Source: Paenibacillus solanacearum (lineage in GTDB: Bacteria > Bacillota > Bacilli > Paenibacillales > NBRC-103111). Taken from it: 64,000 bases of DNA. The notes below the pieces were generated by a model. That model made no database searches. It had not been told where the DNA came from and saw only the letters and a list, made by a program, of their open reading frames with translations. Both the position numbers and the translations under genes were made by a program. The number at the start of each line of letters is the position of its first letter. Within the stretch, counting starts at the first letter, position 1. Shown here in pieces: positions 43,609 to 52,614 of this stretch. The stretch spans positions 124,001 to 188,000 of the forward strand of contig NZ_CAJVAS010000003.1 of the NCBI RefSeq assembly GCF_910593845.1, in the 5' to 3' direction.

Positions 43609-46600
43609 ATGAAGAATAGCGTTCGAACGTATGATGTTATCGTCGTCGGCGGAAGCATAGCCGGTTGTTTTACTGCACAATCCGCAGCGAATCTGGGATT
43701 GAAGGTGTTGCTTATCGAAGCCAGAACTTATCTCGGAAGAGAAGTGACCTCAACGCTGCGCCCCTGGATCAGCTGCTTGGGACGGGAGGATGCGGATCAG
43801 GAGCTTATGGAGCTGCTAGCATCCGAGGCATCGTTCGATTCGGTGGCTGCTGAAGGAGAGTTTCCGCTTAGCTTGGGGCGAATGAAGAAACGTCTGCTTT
43901 CCAAGCTGAGAAGCGCAGGAGTTCAAGTTCTGTTCATGTCCGGACCTGCGGGCATCCTCACTTCGGCAGGTGGCGTTCGCGGCATTGTAATCGCGAGCAA
44001 GAGCGGCTTGCAGGCTGTTTTGGCGAAAACCGTCGTCGATGCTACGGAGAACTGTGCCGTTGCCCGGTTGAATGGCGAAAGCGACTTTACGCCCCGGAGA
44101 CTGACGGTGAAACGAACCATTGAGTTCCGCGCAGTGTCCGCATCGGTATGCGATGCGATCAGCTTGCCGGAGTACGTAGGAGCTGCCGACAACCGGCTTG
44201 TTCTTCACCGCGGAAGTTTGGGAGAGGGGCATTGCTTTGCCGAATTCGCTTTAGAAGTGGATGCAGTTGAAGGGGATCACGCAGAAAAAATGCAGTGGGA
44301 GCTGGAGGCCAGGCGCGTAACGGTTCGAATCTGCGAGTACTTGAAACAGCATGAGACCTGCTTCCGGGATGCGGTGCTGCTCCGAACGTCCAGCGAATTA
44401 TGGCATTTCTCCGACGATATAAACAGGATTACCGATCGTAATTTGATCGTACTCAACACAGACACGCAATGGTTTGAAAACCAAAGCTTCCTGACACTGG
44501 GCAAGTTGCGCCAACAGGCTCGGCGAACGGCGGAGCAAGCATTTGCACGGATTTCCAGTCAAACGTGGTCCGTCAATGAGGATGAGCTGCGAGTTCGTAT
44601 GGGGCCGCTTGAAGTGCCGTTCAACGAGCTTCTACCCACGCCGTGCCAGGACGTGTGGTCGGGGATTTCTTACTATTCGATGAAGCTGAAGCATTCGTCT
44701 TCGCTTCCGTCCTTGGGCGATTGTGACATTCTTGTAGCGGGCGGAGGCACCTCCGGCGCGCCGGCAGCGATCGGTGCCGCAGCTGAAGGCGTCCGGGTTA
44801 CCTTGATTGAAGGCGGCAGCGCTCTTGGCGGGACAGGGACCGTCGGCGGAATCAATGTGTACTGGTTCGGTTACAAGGCTGGATTCACGGCGGAGCTTGA
44901 TTCGAAAACGACGGCAATGACGAAGCGGATCAGCGGTCATTCCAGCGAAAAAATATGGAATATTGAAGCGAAAATGATGACTTATCTGGAGGAGATCGAG
45001 GGGAATCATGGCGCCGTGTTGTTCAGGACGATTGCAGTTGACGTACTGCAAGAGGACAGAACGATACAAGGTCTTGTCGTGCTGACGCCGGACGGCCTCG
45101 GACTCATCCATGCCGATATGGTGATTGACGCTACGGGCGACGGGGATGTGGCGGCTTTTGCCGGAGTTCCTTATCATACGGGGGACGAAAGAGGCGGCAA
45201 TCTCCAGACGTTCAACCTATGTGCATGGAATGCCAAATCGAGTCTGGCTGGCGTCAATCTGGATCTCGGCGTGATCGACATCAGCAGCGTGTTCGATGTG
45301 ACAAGGGGCATCGTCATTGGACATGATCACGGCAGCGACTACGATTTCAGCGCGTATCCGTCGGTGAGAGAATCCAGGCATATGGAATGCGAGTATACGT
45401 TAACGGTAGAGGATCTACTGACACAGCGTACGTTCCCGGATGTCATCGCCATTGGGCATACGGATTTCGATCAGCATGGACTGCAAAGCTCCGAATTCGC
45501 AAAGCTCGGATATTTGCCTTATCATCAGGACTGCAAGGAGCTAAGATTTCCTTTAAGAGCCTGCATTCCAAAAGGGTTCGATAATCTGCTGATTACCGGC
45601 AAAGCGTTCTCGGCTCAGCGGGATGCGTTTTCCTTCATGCGAATGCAGTCGGACCTGCAAAATATGGGCTATGCGATTGGTACTGCGGCGAGCATCGCCT
45701 TGAATCAAGGAAAATCGCCGGGGGGCATGGATTTGGGACCGCTGCAGAGCTTTTTACTGCGTAAAGGTATTTTACGGCAAGAGGACATCGAGCCAACAGG
45801 CCAGAACCGGTCGGTGGAATCGTACATTGCTGCAGCGGATGATGCGAATGAATTCCTTCAGTTAATCTGTATGCCGAAGGAAACTGTACTGCCGATGCTT
45901 CGGAAGTGCTATAGTGAGCCGGAATATCGGGGAGTACGTCTCCCGATCGCTATGGCGATGGCATGGTTTGGAGCTGACGATGGCATCGATGAGATGCTCG
46001 CCGGCCTGGAGCGGATCAAGCACACGGAACAGCAGGATAAGATCGATCGGCACGGGAGACCGGTTGGCGGATTTATCGATCAGCCGAATCCTTATTGGCA
46101 GGTGAACCAGTTGATTACGCTGCTAGGAAGGGCGGGAGATGATAAGGCGCTGACTGCCCTGTGCGCTATTGTTAACGATACGGATGCCGGAGGTCCTCCG
46201 CGTGAACATGCAAGACTGCATTGGAGGAGGATACCGAACTACGACCGGATCATTTGCCTATGCCACAGCATGGAGCAGCTTGCCGCAGGAAGGAAGACGC
46301 CTGCCGTTCGCGAAGCCGCCGAAGTGCTGGAGACGATGATGAAGAAGCCTCATTTAAGCGGCTATACGGCGAAGAATAGAGCAGATGGAGCGGGGAATTA
46401 TGCTTCCGCTTACCTGGAGCTGGTCATTGCAAGAACGATGGCCAAGTGCGGGAGCGCGATAGGCGTTCGCATATTGATCGAATACTTGGATGATGTTCAA
46501 GCCGTGCTCTCCAATCACGCTCACTCGGAGCTCATGTCTGTCACGGGAAAGCGTCTTGGTAAATGCAGTGAGGAGTGGAGGGCGCTCTTTGATGCCGGAT

Positions 46601-46623
46601 TTCGTACCGATATGAAACAATGA
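43609..46623 (+). CDS. Double FAD-domain oxidoreductase with helical-repeat C-terminus
   Basis: A 1004-residue protein of unusual layout. A first dinucleotide fold lies at residues 9-28 (DVIVVGGSIAGCFTAQSAAN, then LLIEARTYLGREV). A second lies near 370-390 (DCDILVAGGGTSGAPAAIGA, then LIEGGSALGGTGTVGG), and DMVIDATGDGDVAAFAGVPYHTG follows as in the FAD_oxidored family. From about residue 740 to the end, helical repeats resemble HEAT repeats (LPMLRKCYSEPEYRGVRLPI; LITLLGRAGDDKALTALCAI). Typical relatives have one FAD module and 450-650 residues. There is no signal peptide. It is co-transcribed with the lipoprotein at 42301, which suggests oxidation of an imported sugar or glycoside; the substrate is unknown. 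Confidence 0.85.
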   Translation: MKNSVRTYDVIVVGGSIAGCFTAQSAANLGLKVLLIEARTYLGREVTSTLRPWISCLGREDADQELMELLASEASFDSVAAEGEFPLSLGRMKKRLLSKLRSAGVQVLFMSGPAGILTSAGGVRGIVIASKSGLQAVLAKTVVDATENCAVARLNGESDFTPRRLTVKRTIEFRAVSASVCDAISLPEYVGAADNRLVLHRGSLGEGHCFAEFALEVDAVEGDHAEKMQWELEARRVTVRICEYLKQHETCFRDAVLLRTSSELWHFSDDINRITDRNLIVLNTDTQWFENQSFLTLGKLRQQARRTAEQAFARISSQTWSVNEDELRVRMGPLEVPFNELLPTPCQDVWSGISYYSMKLKHSSSLPSLGDCDILVAGGGTSGAPAAIGAAAEGVRVTLIEGGSALGGTGTVGGINVYWFGYKAGFTAELDSKTTAMTKRISGHSSEKIWNIEAKMMTYLEEIEGNHGAVLFRTIAVDVLQEDRTIQGLVVLTPDGLGLIHADMVIDATGDGDVAAFAGVPYHTGDERGGNLQTFNLCAWNAKSSLAGVNLDLGVIDISSVFDVTRGIVIGHDHGSDYDFSAYPSVRESRHMECEYTLTVEDLLTQRTFPDVIAIGHTDFDQHGLQSSEFAKLGYLPYHQDCKELRFPLRACIPKGFDNLLITGKAFSAQRDAFSFMRMQSDLQNMGYAIGTAASIALNQGKSPGGMDLGPLQSFLLRKGILRQEDIEPTGQNRSVESYIAAADDANEFLQLICMPKETVLPMLRKCYSEPEYRGVRLPIAMAMAWFGADDGIDEMLAGLERIKHTEQQDKIDRHGRPVGGFIDQPNPYWQVNQLITLLGRAGDDKALTALCAIVNDTDAGGPPREHARLHWRRIPNYDRIICLCHSMEQLAAGRKTPAVREAAEVLETMMKKPHLSGYTAKNRADGAGNYASAYLELVIARTMAKCGSAIGVRILIEYLDDVQAVLSNHAHSELMSVTGKRLGKCSEEWRALFDAGFRTDMKQ

Positions 46624-46626
46624 TAA

Positions 46627-46764
46627 CCGTTTCGATTCCGTTACTATCGATTGGCGGATTTCAATGAAACCGAACATTTGCTTATTACGGTCGATCAGAT
46701 GGGGGGCTTTGTTGGTGTTGAACCCGAGTTGGCCGTTGACGATTCGATCTACGGAATGAAATGA
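46627..46764 (+). other. Short open stretch, possible 3' end of a lost gene
   Basis: Starting right at the stop of the double-FAD gene, a frame reads YRLADFNETEHLLITVDQMG then GFVGVEPELAVDDSIYGMK and stops at 46764. The composition is protein-like (Val/Asp/Glu-rich, no rare codons), but there is no start codon or ribosome-binding site. It may be the remains of a deleted downstream gene. The family was not recognised. Confidence 0.3.
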
Positions 46765-46833
46765 AGAAGGATGGAGTGCTCCTCGGAAGTGCCGCCCCCC
46801 CTTGGCGGGGGAGCTCTCTATGATTCGAGCTTG

Positions 46834-47136
46834 CTAAAAAAGTTTGCCGGGGTCGTTTATGAACGTCTTGGCCAAGCTTTCCACGTACCGGTCTCTCGTA
46901 TGCTCATCCTCGTAATCTTCCAGAACATCGATCAGATACTCTTCTCCGGGTTTGTACGCTTTGAAAATGAACTGCTCTTTATTTTCTATACGCACATCGT
47001 GACCGCAGTCTCTAAGGCACTGTTCAAAGTCTTGCAACGTCGGCTCCTGATTTTCCTCCAAAAAAATAAGTCCTCGTAGCTGCTTTGTTCCTGTCTTGTG
47101 GATGATTTTAAAATGGACGATATGTTCTTTTTTCAT
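46834..47136 (-). CDS. Small hypothetical protein, 100 aa
   Basis: The family was not recognised. The ATG at 47136 follows GGAGGGAAGCGTA, a strong ribosome-binding site. The protein is charged and soluble (MKKEHIVHFKIIHKTGTKQL, FIFKAYKPGEEYLIDVLEDY) with alternating strand/helix patterns and no membrane segment. It is convergent with the double-FAD gene and divergent from the AraC gene at 47373. The gap 47137-47372 is AT-rich with a TTGACA at 47215-47220 but no convincing -10. Confidence 0.7.
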   Translation of the reverse strand: MKKEHIVHFKIIHKTGTKQLRGLIFLEENQEPTLQDFEQCLRDCGHDVRIENKEQFIFKAYKPGEEYLIDVLEDYEDEHTRDRYVESLAKTFINDPGKLF

Positions 47137-47372
47137 TACGCTTCCCTCCGCGAAGTACTCGATTCGTTGTGGTTTATTCCATTGTATGGTAAAAACGGTT
47201 TGAAATCTGTGACATTTGACACAGACAGGGCTGCGTCCGAGATTATTTTTTATACATTTGCGCTTGCTAATTTTGTTATTTTTTGTTTAGCTGTAGTAGA
47301 ATTGCGATGCGAGCAGCGCTCCGTACCGGGGTTACTTGCAGTCATCAACGATGAAGGAGGATGGCGTAGGGA

Positions 47373-48263
47373 ATGGATACATTCCGATTTCATTCGGCCG
47401 GTGATGTGACCGTAAAAGCCGGCCACCACATCCCCGAACGAAGACTCAGCGATTATGAGCTTGTGTATTTTCCGATCGGCACCCAGACGGTTTATAAGAC
47501 AGACGGAAGCCGGGAGGAGCTGAACGATCCCTGTATCATTGTGACGAGGCCCGGGGAGCCGCACTCTTACCATTTTGATCCTATGAAGCCGACGCGGCAT
47601 TTATTTATTCATTTTGATTGCGATCCGGAAACGATCCAGAGCCGCTATTCCTTACTGACGGCCACCGATTCGACGGTTATTGCGCTTCAGGACCACTCGC
47701 TTGTGCCGCAGCTGTTAAACCAGCTGCTGTTCTACTTTCATCGTCGTCCGGAACGCTGGAGACCGCTTACGGAATCGCTTATGCTGGCGATGCTGGAAGA
47801 GCTGGAAAGCATGGTGCTGCCCGGATCCAAGCCGGCCGTCGAGGCGACGATACCGATGCAAATTGACCAAGCCCTGCAATACATCGATCTTCATGTGACG
47901 GAAAAAATCGAGGTGGAGCAGCTCGCCCGATCGGCCGGCTGGTCTCATGAGCATTTTACGCGGACGTTCCAGCAGTACATCGGCTTTTCCCCAAAAATGT
48001 GGATTACGAAGCGCAGACTCGATCTGGCGGCGCAGCTGCTGCTCCGTAACGCTTACAGCATTAAAGAAGTCGCCCGAAACGCGGGCTTCTCCGACGAATA
48101 TTACTTCCACCGCCTGTTCCGCCAAAAAATGGGCATCACCGCAACCGAATACCGCCGCAAATACGGCGACTCCAGAATGAGCGACCTTGCGCCGCTGAAT
48201 GACCTGGGACGATTTTATCCGCGAAATCATTTATTCGTGATGGACAGCCGCCAAAAAAAATAA
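47373..48263 (+). CDS. AraC family transcriptional regulator
   Basis: A 296-residue regulator. An N-terminal cupin domain (ELVYFPIGTQTVYKTDGSRE, VTRPGEPHSYHFDP) precedes two C-terminal helix-turn-helix motifs (VEQLARSAGWSHEHFTRTFQ near residue 190, IKEVARNAGFSDEYYFHRLF near 238). The start follows GAAGGAGGATGGCGTAGGGA. It lies upstream of the PhyH gene and the ATGACA-box promoters at 49.44-49.76 kb, so it is a candidate activator of these. Confidence 0.93.
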   Translation: MDTFRFHSAGDVTVKAGHHIPERRLSDYELVYFPIGTQTVYKTDGSREELNDPCIIVTRPGEPHSYHFDPMKPTRHLFIHFDCDPETIQSRYSLLTATDSTVIALQDHSLVPQLLNQLLFYFHRRPERWRPLTESLMLAMLEELESMVLPGSKPAVEATIPMQIDQALQYIDLHVTEKIEVEQLARSAGWSHEHFTRTFQQYIGFSPKMWITKRRLDLAAQLLLRNAYSIKEVARNAGFSDEYYFHRLFRQKMGITATEYRRKYGDSRMSDLAPLNDLGRFYPRNHLFVMDSRQKK

Positions 48264-48382
48264 CGCATATCAAATTTGTCCATCATTCGGTTGCTTACGT
48301 TCATTGTCGATACGCCTCGTTCAAGGCAAAATGAAGGTAGAAAAAGTTTTATAAACCTTCAAGAAATACGATACGAGGAGCT

Positions 48383-49372
48383 ATGAACATGACCCATGCA
48401 GCCGAAGCCAGAGAGAGATTCAAAGTCTCTGTCGATGATTATGTAAGTTATCAAAAAAACGGGTACCTTGTAGTAAAAGGCATGCTATCCAAAGAAGATA
48501 CCTTGCGGCTTCAGCAGTGGATCGACGATATTTACACCGGCCGGAACGTTCAATTGGACCATCTGTCGCCTTCGCCCGCCTGGATGTCGGAGGATCAGAA
48601 GCAAGCGAACCGCTTAATGTCGGCGCGATTGCATATGCCGCACCAGCATGATGAAACCGCCGAGTGGGGACTTCTGCATCCTGGCATGCTCGATGTGCTT
48701 GAAGCATTGATCGGGCCGGATGTGCTGGCGCTGCAATCGATGCTGTTCTTTAATCCTCCTCGCAGAGGGGGGCAGGGCTGGCATCAGGATTCGTTCTACA
48801 TTCAGACGCAGCCGGATTCGCTCATCGGCGCCTGGATTGCGCTGGATCGGGCGGACACGGAGAATGGCTGCCTGTGGGTGGCGCCCGGTTCTCATACCGA
48901 ACCGATCTACCCGCCCGTGGAGCCAAGAAAAACGTATATGCATGCCGGTCAAAAGCAAATCGACGGCTTATTCGCCGCGAGCGCGGCCAGCAACATGGAC
49001 GATGAGGTGAACAAACTTTCCGAGGTAGCCGCCAAATACGGAGATGCCGTCCCGGTCGAACTGGACCCGGGGGATGTCCTGTTCTTCCACTCCCATCTGC
49101 TGCACCGTTCTTACAAGAATGAGACGGACGACCGGTTCCGACGCGCGTATGTGTGCCACTACTGCAATGCGCGCTCCTGGGTGCCATGGGGCGGCGGGAA
49201 CGAGCGTCATGTCCTGTCGCGGGGACGAACGCATCTGCCTTACGCGCTGCCGCAATTTGGAACGCCTGTAGAGCTTACTTCACTCGATGACAAAGGGGAG
49301 GACGCCGGTTCCATGGTAGTTGCGATGCCGGGTGGCGATATGGGGAAAATGGAGATGGGCGGCGAATCATAA
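48383..49372 (+). CDS. Phytanoyl-CoA dioxygenase (PhyH) family protein
   Basis: A 329-residue Fe(II)/2-oxoglutarate-dependent oxygenase. The iron triad is H134 and D136 in GWHQDSF and H241 in SHLLHRSYKN; R251 or R253 in DRFRRAYVCHY fits the 2-oxoglutarate contact. GAWIALDRADTENGCLWVAP is the core strand of the family. It hydroxylates a small organic substrate; bacterial members often act on sugar-derived or natural-product substrates. The start follows ACGAGGAGCT. A fragment of a close relative survives at 63113-63220. Confidence 0.92.
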   Translation: MNMTHAAEARERFKVSVDDYVSYQKNGYLVVKGMLSKEDTLRLQQWIDDIYTGRNVQLDHLSPSPAWMSEDQKQANRLMSARLHMPHQHDETAEWGLLHPGMLDVLEALIGPDVLALQSMLFFNPPRRGGQGWHQDSFYIQTQPDSLIGAWIALDRADTENGCLWVAPGSHTEPIYPPVEPRKTYMHAGQKQIDGLFAASAASNMDDEVNKLSEVAAKYGDAVPVELDPGDVLFFHSHLLHRSYKNETDDRFRRAYVCHYCNARSWVPWGGGNERHVLSRGRTHLPYALPQFGTPVELTSLDDKGEDAGSMVVAMPGGDMGKMEMGGES

Positions 49373-49440
49373 GCCGCTCTTAGGCCGATTATTTTGCTGC
49401 GCGGCTATCGCCGGCTCGAAAATCTAACAAATACGACAAA

Positions 49441-49498
49441 ATGAAAAGCGCACCCCGACATAATGACATTCCTATCTGGACTTAGTATGGTTTATTAT
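49441..49498 (+). promoter_or_regulatory. AraC-type promoter P1 (ATGAAA/ATGACA boxes) feeding leader C
   Basis: Boxes CAAAATGAAA (ATG at 49441) and TAATGACATT (ATGACA 49463-49468) are 22 bp apart. TATTAT (49493-49498) begins 30 bp after the start of the second box. No consensus -35 is present, which fits an activator-dependent promoter. GCGCACC between the boxes recurs in P3. Confidence 0.6.
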
Positions 49499-49579
49499 CG
49501 GATTAAATCCAATAATGTACAACTCCGGAGACGCAGCATTCCTCTGTATATGTTAGGGGATTTACAACGGAATGAATAT

Positions 49580-49638
49580 CGTTGACTGGACACACAGAAA
49601 CGTTAGCTCCTTAAGGGGGGACTGCGTTTCTTTTTTTT
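49580..49638 (+). promoter_or_regulatory. 5' leader with overlapping hairpins (attenuator C), no gene directly after it
   Basis: AGAAACG (49596-49602) pairs with CGTTTCT (49625-49631) around an AGCTCC-type inner stem, followed by eight T residues. The same AAACG can pair with CGTT (49580-49583) upstream. AAGGGGAGG follows at about 49647-49655, like the ribosome-binding site of the lipoprotein at 57384, but no reading frame follows. Confidence 0.55.
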
Positions 49639-49703
49639 GCCTATAAAGGGGAGGGGATTGGGGCCGATCGCACCAGACCGGGAGGCGTTTCACATCACGC
49701 AAA

Positions 49704-49762
49704 TTGACAAATCATACTTCACACAAAATGACATAGACGAGACGGTCAGTCGCTATTATGAT
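49704..49762 (+). promoter_or_regulatory. AraC-type promoter P2 of the TIM-barrel operon
   Basis: TTGACA (49704-49709) and ATGACA (49728-49733) are 24 bp apart. TATGAT (49757-49762) begins 29 bp after the start of the second box. It lies about 120 bases before the start of the operon at 49886. The remaining 49373-49885 gap holds P1 and leader C only. Confidence 0.65.
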
Positions 49763-49885
49763 AAATACTAAATCCGAGTGTTTTAATAAGTTTTGCTTGT
49801 CGCCATCAACGGGACATAACGGAAGCTTGAGCGTGGAAAGCCATGTTGACGGTCTTACTATAATGTATCCGTGGAGGAGATCGGA

Positions 49886-50677
49886 ATGCTGTTAACTTGC
49901 AAGGAGAATATGATCCGGGCGGCTCATGTTACCGAAGCATGTGCCGTGGTGAAAGAGGCCGGATTCGACGGCATCGACTTTATGGGAGGGACGCTGAAAG
50001 ATCGGCTGGCGGAAGCAAGGCAAGCGCTGCGGGATACCGGGCTGGTTGCGTCGTCCGTATACGGGCAGCTTGGCAAAGCGGGCACTTCCTTGATCGATCA
50101 AACGGCGCATGAGCGCGCCCGCTCGCTTGACTTGTTCAAGGAACGCATCGAGACGACAGCCGAAATCGGTGCGCAGCAGCTCATCTTTGTGCCCCGCTTC
50201 GGCAAGCCGGCGCTTCGCGAGGAGGTGGCCGAATGGATTCTGATTACGATGCTGGAGGAACTGGGCGATTGGGCTAAGGATATACCGGTAACGCTCGTCA
50301 TGGAGCCGCTGAACCGCAACGAGAGCCAATTTCTGTACAATCCGCTTCATGCGCTCACCATTACGGAAGCCGTGAACCGCCCCAATGTGAAGACGATGGT
50401 GGACACGTACCACATGCACGTCGAGGGTCAGGATATCCCCGGGCAGATCAAGACGCTGGATCGCGCGATCGCAATCGTTCATGCGTCCGATACGGAAAGG
50501 AAGCTCCCGGGAGCGGGCGAGATCGATTTCCGTCCGGTTCTGCAAGCTTTGCATTCGATCGATTACCAAGGTCCTGTCGGTTATGAGTGCAAGGAAGCGA
50601 GCCTGGCCGATTTGCAGGCAAGCGTGACATATGTAAAAGGGCTTTGGGCCGAAATTATTACTTTGGAGGTGCAGTAA
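49886..50677 (+). CDS. Sugar phosphate isomerase/epimerase (xylose isomerase-like TIM barrel)
   Basis: A 263-residue TIM-barrel protein of the AP_endonuc_2/xylose-isomerase-like family. Metal ligands fit MEPLNRNESQF (Glu), MVDTYHMHVEGQD (Asp/His) and GYECK near the end. Similar to hydroxypyruvate isomerase and tagatose/psicose epimerases. The ATG at 49886 follows GGAGGAGATCGGA. It is the first gene of a four-gene operon, and its TAA overlaps the next ATG by one base. The substrate is unknown. Confidence 0.9.
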   Translation: MLLTCKENMIRAAHVTEACAVVKEAGFDGIDFMGGTLKDRLAEARQALRDTGLVASSVYGQLGKAGTSLIDQTAHERARSLDLFKERIETTAEIGAQQLIFVPRFGKPALREEVAEWILITMLEELGDWAKDIPVTLVMEPLNRNESQFLYNPLHALTITEAVNRPNVKTMVDTYHMHVEGQDIPGQIKTLDRAIAIVHASDTERKLPGAGEIDFRPVLQALHSIDYQGPVGYECKEASLADLQASVTYVKGLWAEIITLEVQ

Positions 50678-51717
50678 TGCCAAAATCTTGGAAAGTAGCC
50701 GTTATCGGCTCGGGAGACATGGGAAAGCAGCATGTGAAGGGTTGGCAGGCGGCCGGTCATGAAGTCGTCTCCATCACGGACATCGACGCGTCCCGCGCCT
50801 CCGCACTGGCGCAGGAGTGCGGTGTCCCGACTGTTTATCAGGATTACAAAGAGGCGATTGCCGAGCCGAATGTGGAGATTGTATCGATCTGTCTTCCGCT
50901 GGCCTTCCACGCGCCTGTCACGATTTTCGCGGCGGAAGCGGGTAAGCATATTTTCAGCGAGAAGCCGCTCGCGCGAAATCCGGAAGAATCGGCCGCCATG
51001 GAAGCGGCGGTTCGCAAGGCCGGCGTACGATTTGGTCTCGGCTTTCAGCGGAACCTCTCGCAAGGCGTGCATAAAGCCAAGGAGCTCGTACAGGCTGGAA
51101 CGCTGGGCAGACCTGTCTTCTTCGAGTGCGATTCGGTGGCGGAAATTCGTCCCAAGCGCATCATGCATGACGCCAACGGCAATATGGGCCCGCTGATGGA
51201 TCTGGGCTGCCATTACTTTATCATGTGGCAAACGGTGTTCCAGTCTACGCCCAAATCGGTCTATGCGCGCGGGAAAGTGCTCGCCAAGGAACGTCCCGAG
51301 CTTGCGCATATCCAGGAGCTGGCGATCGATTCGGCCGTCGTGACGGTGGAGTACGAATCCGGCGATGTAGGCGTATTTACAGTGACTTGGGGAATGCCGC
51401 CCAAGTTCAGGATGAAAGCCCGCGAAGACCGTCTGTTCGGCCCCAAAGGCGGGATCACCGGCGGCTTCAACAACAATCCATCCAAACTGAATTTATATAT
51501 TGAGGACGGCGTGGAGGAGCTGCCGCTCGTAACCTACAAATCCTTGCACAAGGAACAGTTCGATCGGTTCGTGCAGGCGCTCGAGAGGCAGGGCGAGCCG
51601 GCTGCAGCTTTCCGGGAAGGAAATGATATTTTGCTGCTGACGCTGGCGATTTTCCAATCGATTGAAACAGGCGAAGTCATCGATTTCAAGGCGTTTTGCA
51701 AGGAGACTTCCAGATGA
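50677..51717 (+). CDS. Gfo/Idh/MocA family dehydrogenase
   Basis: A 346-residue NAD(P)-dependent sugar dehydrogenase. VAVIGSGDMGKQHVKGW is the Rossmann motif and HIFSEKPLARN carries the catalytic-type Lys. The C-terminal domain includes MGPLMDLGCHYFIMWQ with the family's Asp/His pair. The ATG at 50677 overlaps the previous stop codon (TAATG) and follows TTGGAGGTGC. Second gene of the operon. Confidence 0.93.
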   Translation: MPKSWKVAVIGSGDMGKQHVKGWQAAGHEVVSITDIDASRASALAQECGVPTVYQDYKEAIAEPNVEIVSICLPLAFHAPVTIFAAEAGKHIFSEKPLARNPEESAAMEAAVRKAGVRFGLGFQRNLSQGVHKAKELVQAGTLGRPVFFECDSVAEIRPKRIMHDANGNMGPLMDLGCHYFIMWQTVFQSTPKSVYARGKVLAKERPELAHIQELAIDSAVVTVEYESGDVGVFTVTWGMPPKFRMKAREDRLFGPKGGITGGFNNNPSKLNLYIEDGVEELPLVTYKSLHKEQFDRFVQALERQGEPAAAFREGNDILLLTLAIFQSIETGEVIDFKAFCKETSR

Positions 51718-52589
51718 ACATCGGCTTTTACCACACGTGCGTGCTTCAATGGGATATCGACCGGACGTTCGCATGGGCCAGGCAAAACGGCTTTGCCGGG
51801 ATCGAGCTCCACGGAGGGACCCGCTATAAGCATGTGAATTGGCAGGAGATCGCGCAGGGCAAAGGCGACTCCGAGCTTCTGCGAGCGCAGGATCGTTATG
51901 GAATCCCGGTGACTGGTATCATGTTCGGCGCCCTTCCGTTTCTTTCTACGGACCCGTTGGAGCGGGAACGAGCGGTGCGCAGCATCGAAGTTTTACTGCA
52001 AGCGGCGAAGCGGATCGGCGCCCCCGTCGTATCGACCTTTACCGGACGCGATCCAGGCAAAACGCTGGAGGAGAATATCGAGCTTTATGCGAAGATATTC
52101 CCGCCGATCGTGGAGCTGGCCGAGCGCAGCGGGGTGAAGCTTGCCTTCGAGAATTGTCCGATGTATGAATTTTGGCCGCCCGTATACAATATCGCCGTTT
52201 CGCCGATCATTTGGCGCGAGCTGTTCGCCAGAATTCCTTCCGCATCGCTCGGGCTGAATTTCGATCCTTCGCATCTCGTATGGCAGGGGATCGACTATGT
52301 GAAGGCGTTAAAAGATTTTGCGGATCGGATTTTCATCGCGCAGGCCAAAGATACCGAAGTGCTGCCCCATGTCCTGCGGGAAGAAGGGATGCTGACCTGC
52401 CGCTGGTGGAGGCACCGGATCCCGGGGCAAGGGGATGTCGATTGGGGCAAATTGACTACGGCGCTGCAGGAGATCGGCTACACCGGCGTTCTTAGCATTG
52501 AACATGAAGATCCGGTGTGGTCGGGTACGGATGAGTTGGTGGAAAGAGGCCTTCTCCATGCGAAAAGGCATTTGGAGAACTACATATAA
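51714..52589 (+). CDS. Sugar phosphate isomerase/epimerase (TIM barrel)
   Basis: A 291-residue TIM-barrel protein. The sequence has FAGIELHGG near the start, KLAFENCPM with a metal-binding Glu, LGLNFDPSHLVWQG with Asp/His, and GVLSIEHEDP at the end, all typical of the xylose-isomerase-like superfamily. The ATG at 51714 overlaps the TGA of the dehydrogenase gene (ATGA), with AAGGAG upstream. Third gene of the operon. Confidence 0.92.
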   Translation: MNIGFYHTCVLQWDIDRTFAWARQNGFAGIELHGGTRYKHVNWQEIAQGKGDSELLRAQDRYGIPVTGIMFGALPFLSTDPLERERAVRSIEVLLQAAKRIGAPVVSTFTGRDPGKTLEENIELYAKIFPPIVELAERSGVKLAFENCPMYEFWPPVYNIAVSPIIWRELFARIPSASLGLNFDPSHLVWQGIDYVKALKDFADRIFIAQAKDTEVLPHVLREEGMLTCRWWRHRIPGQGDVDWGKLTTALQEIGYTGVLSIEHEDPVWSGTDELVERGLLHAKRHLENYI

Positions 52590-52614
52590 ACACAGAGGAA
52601 GAGGAGATTCGCCG

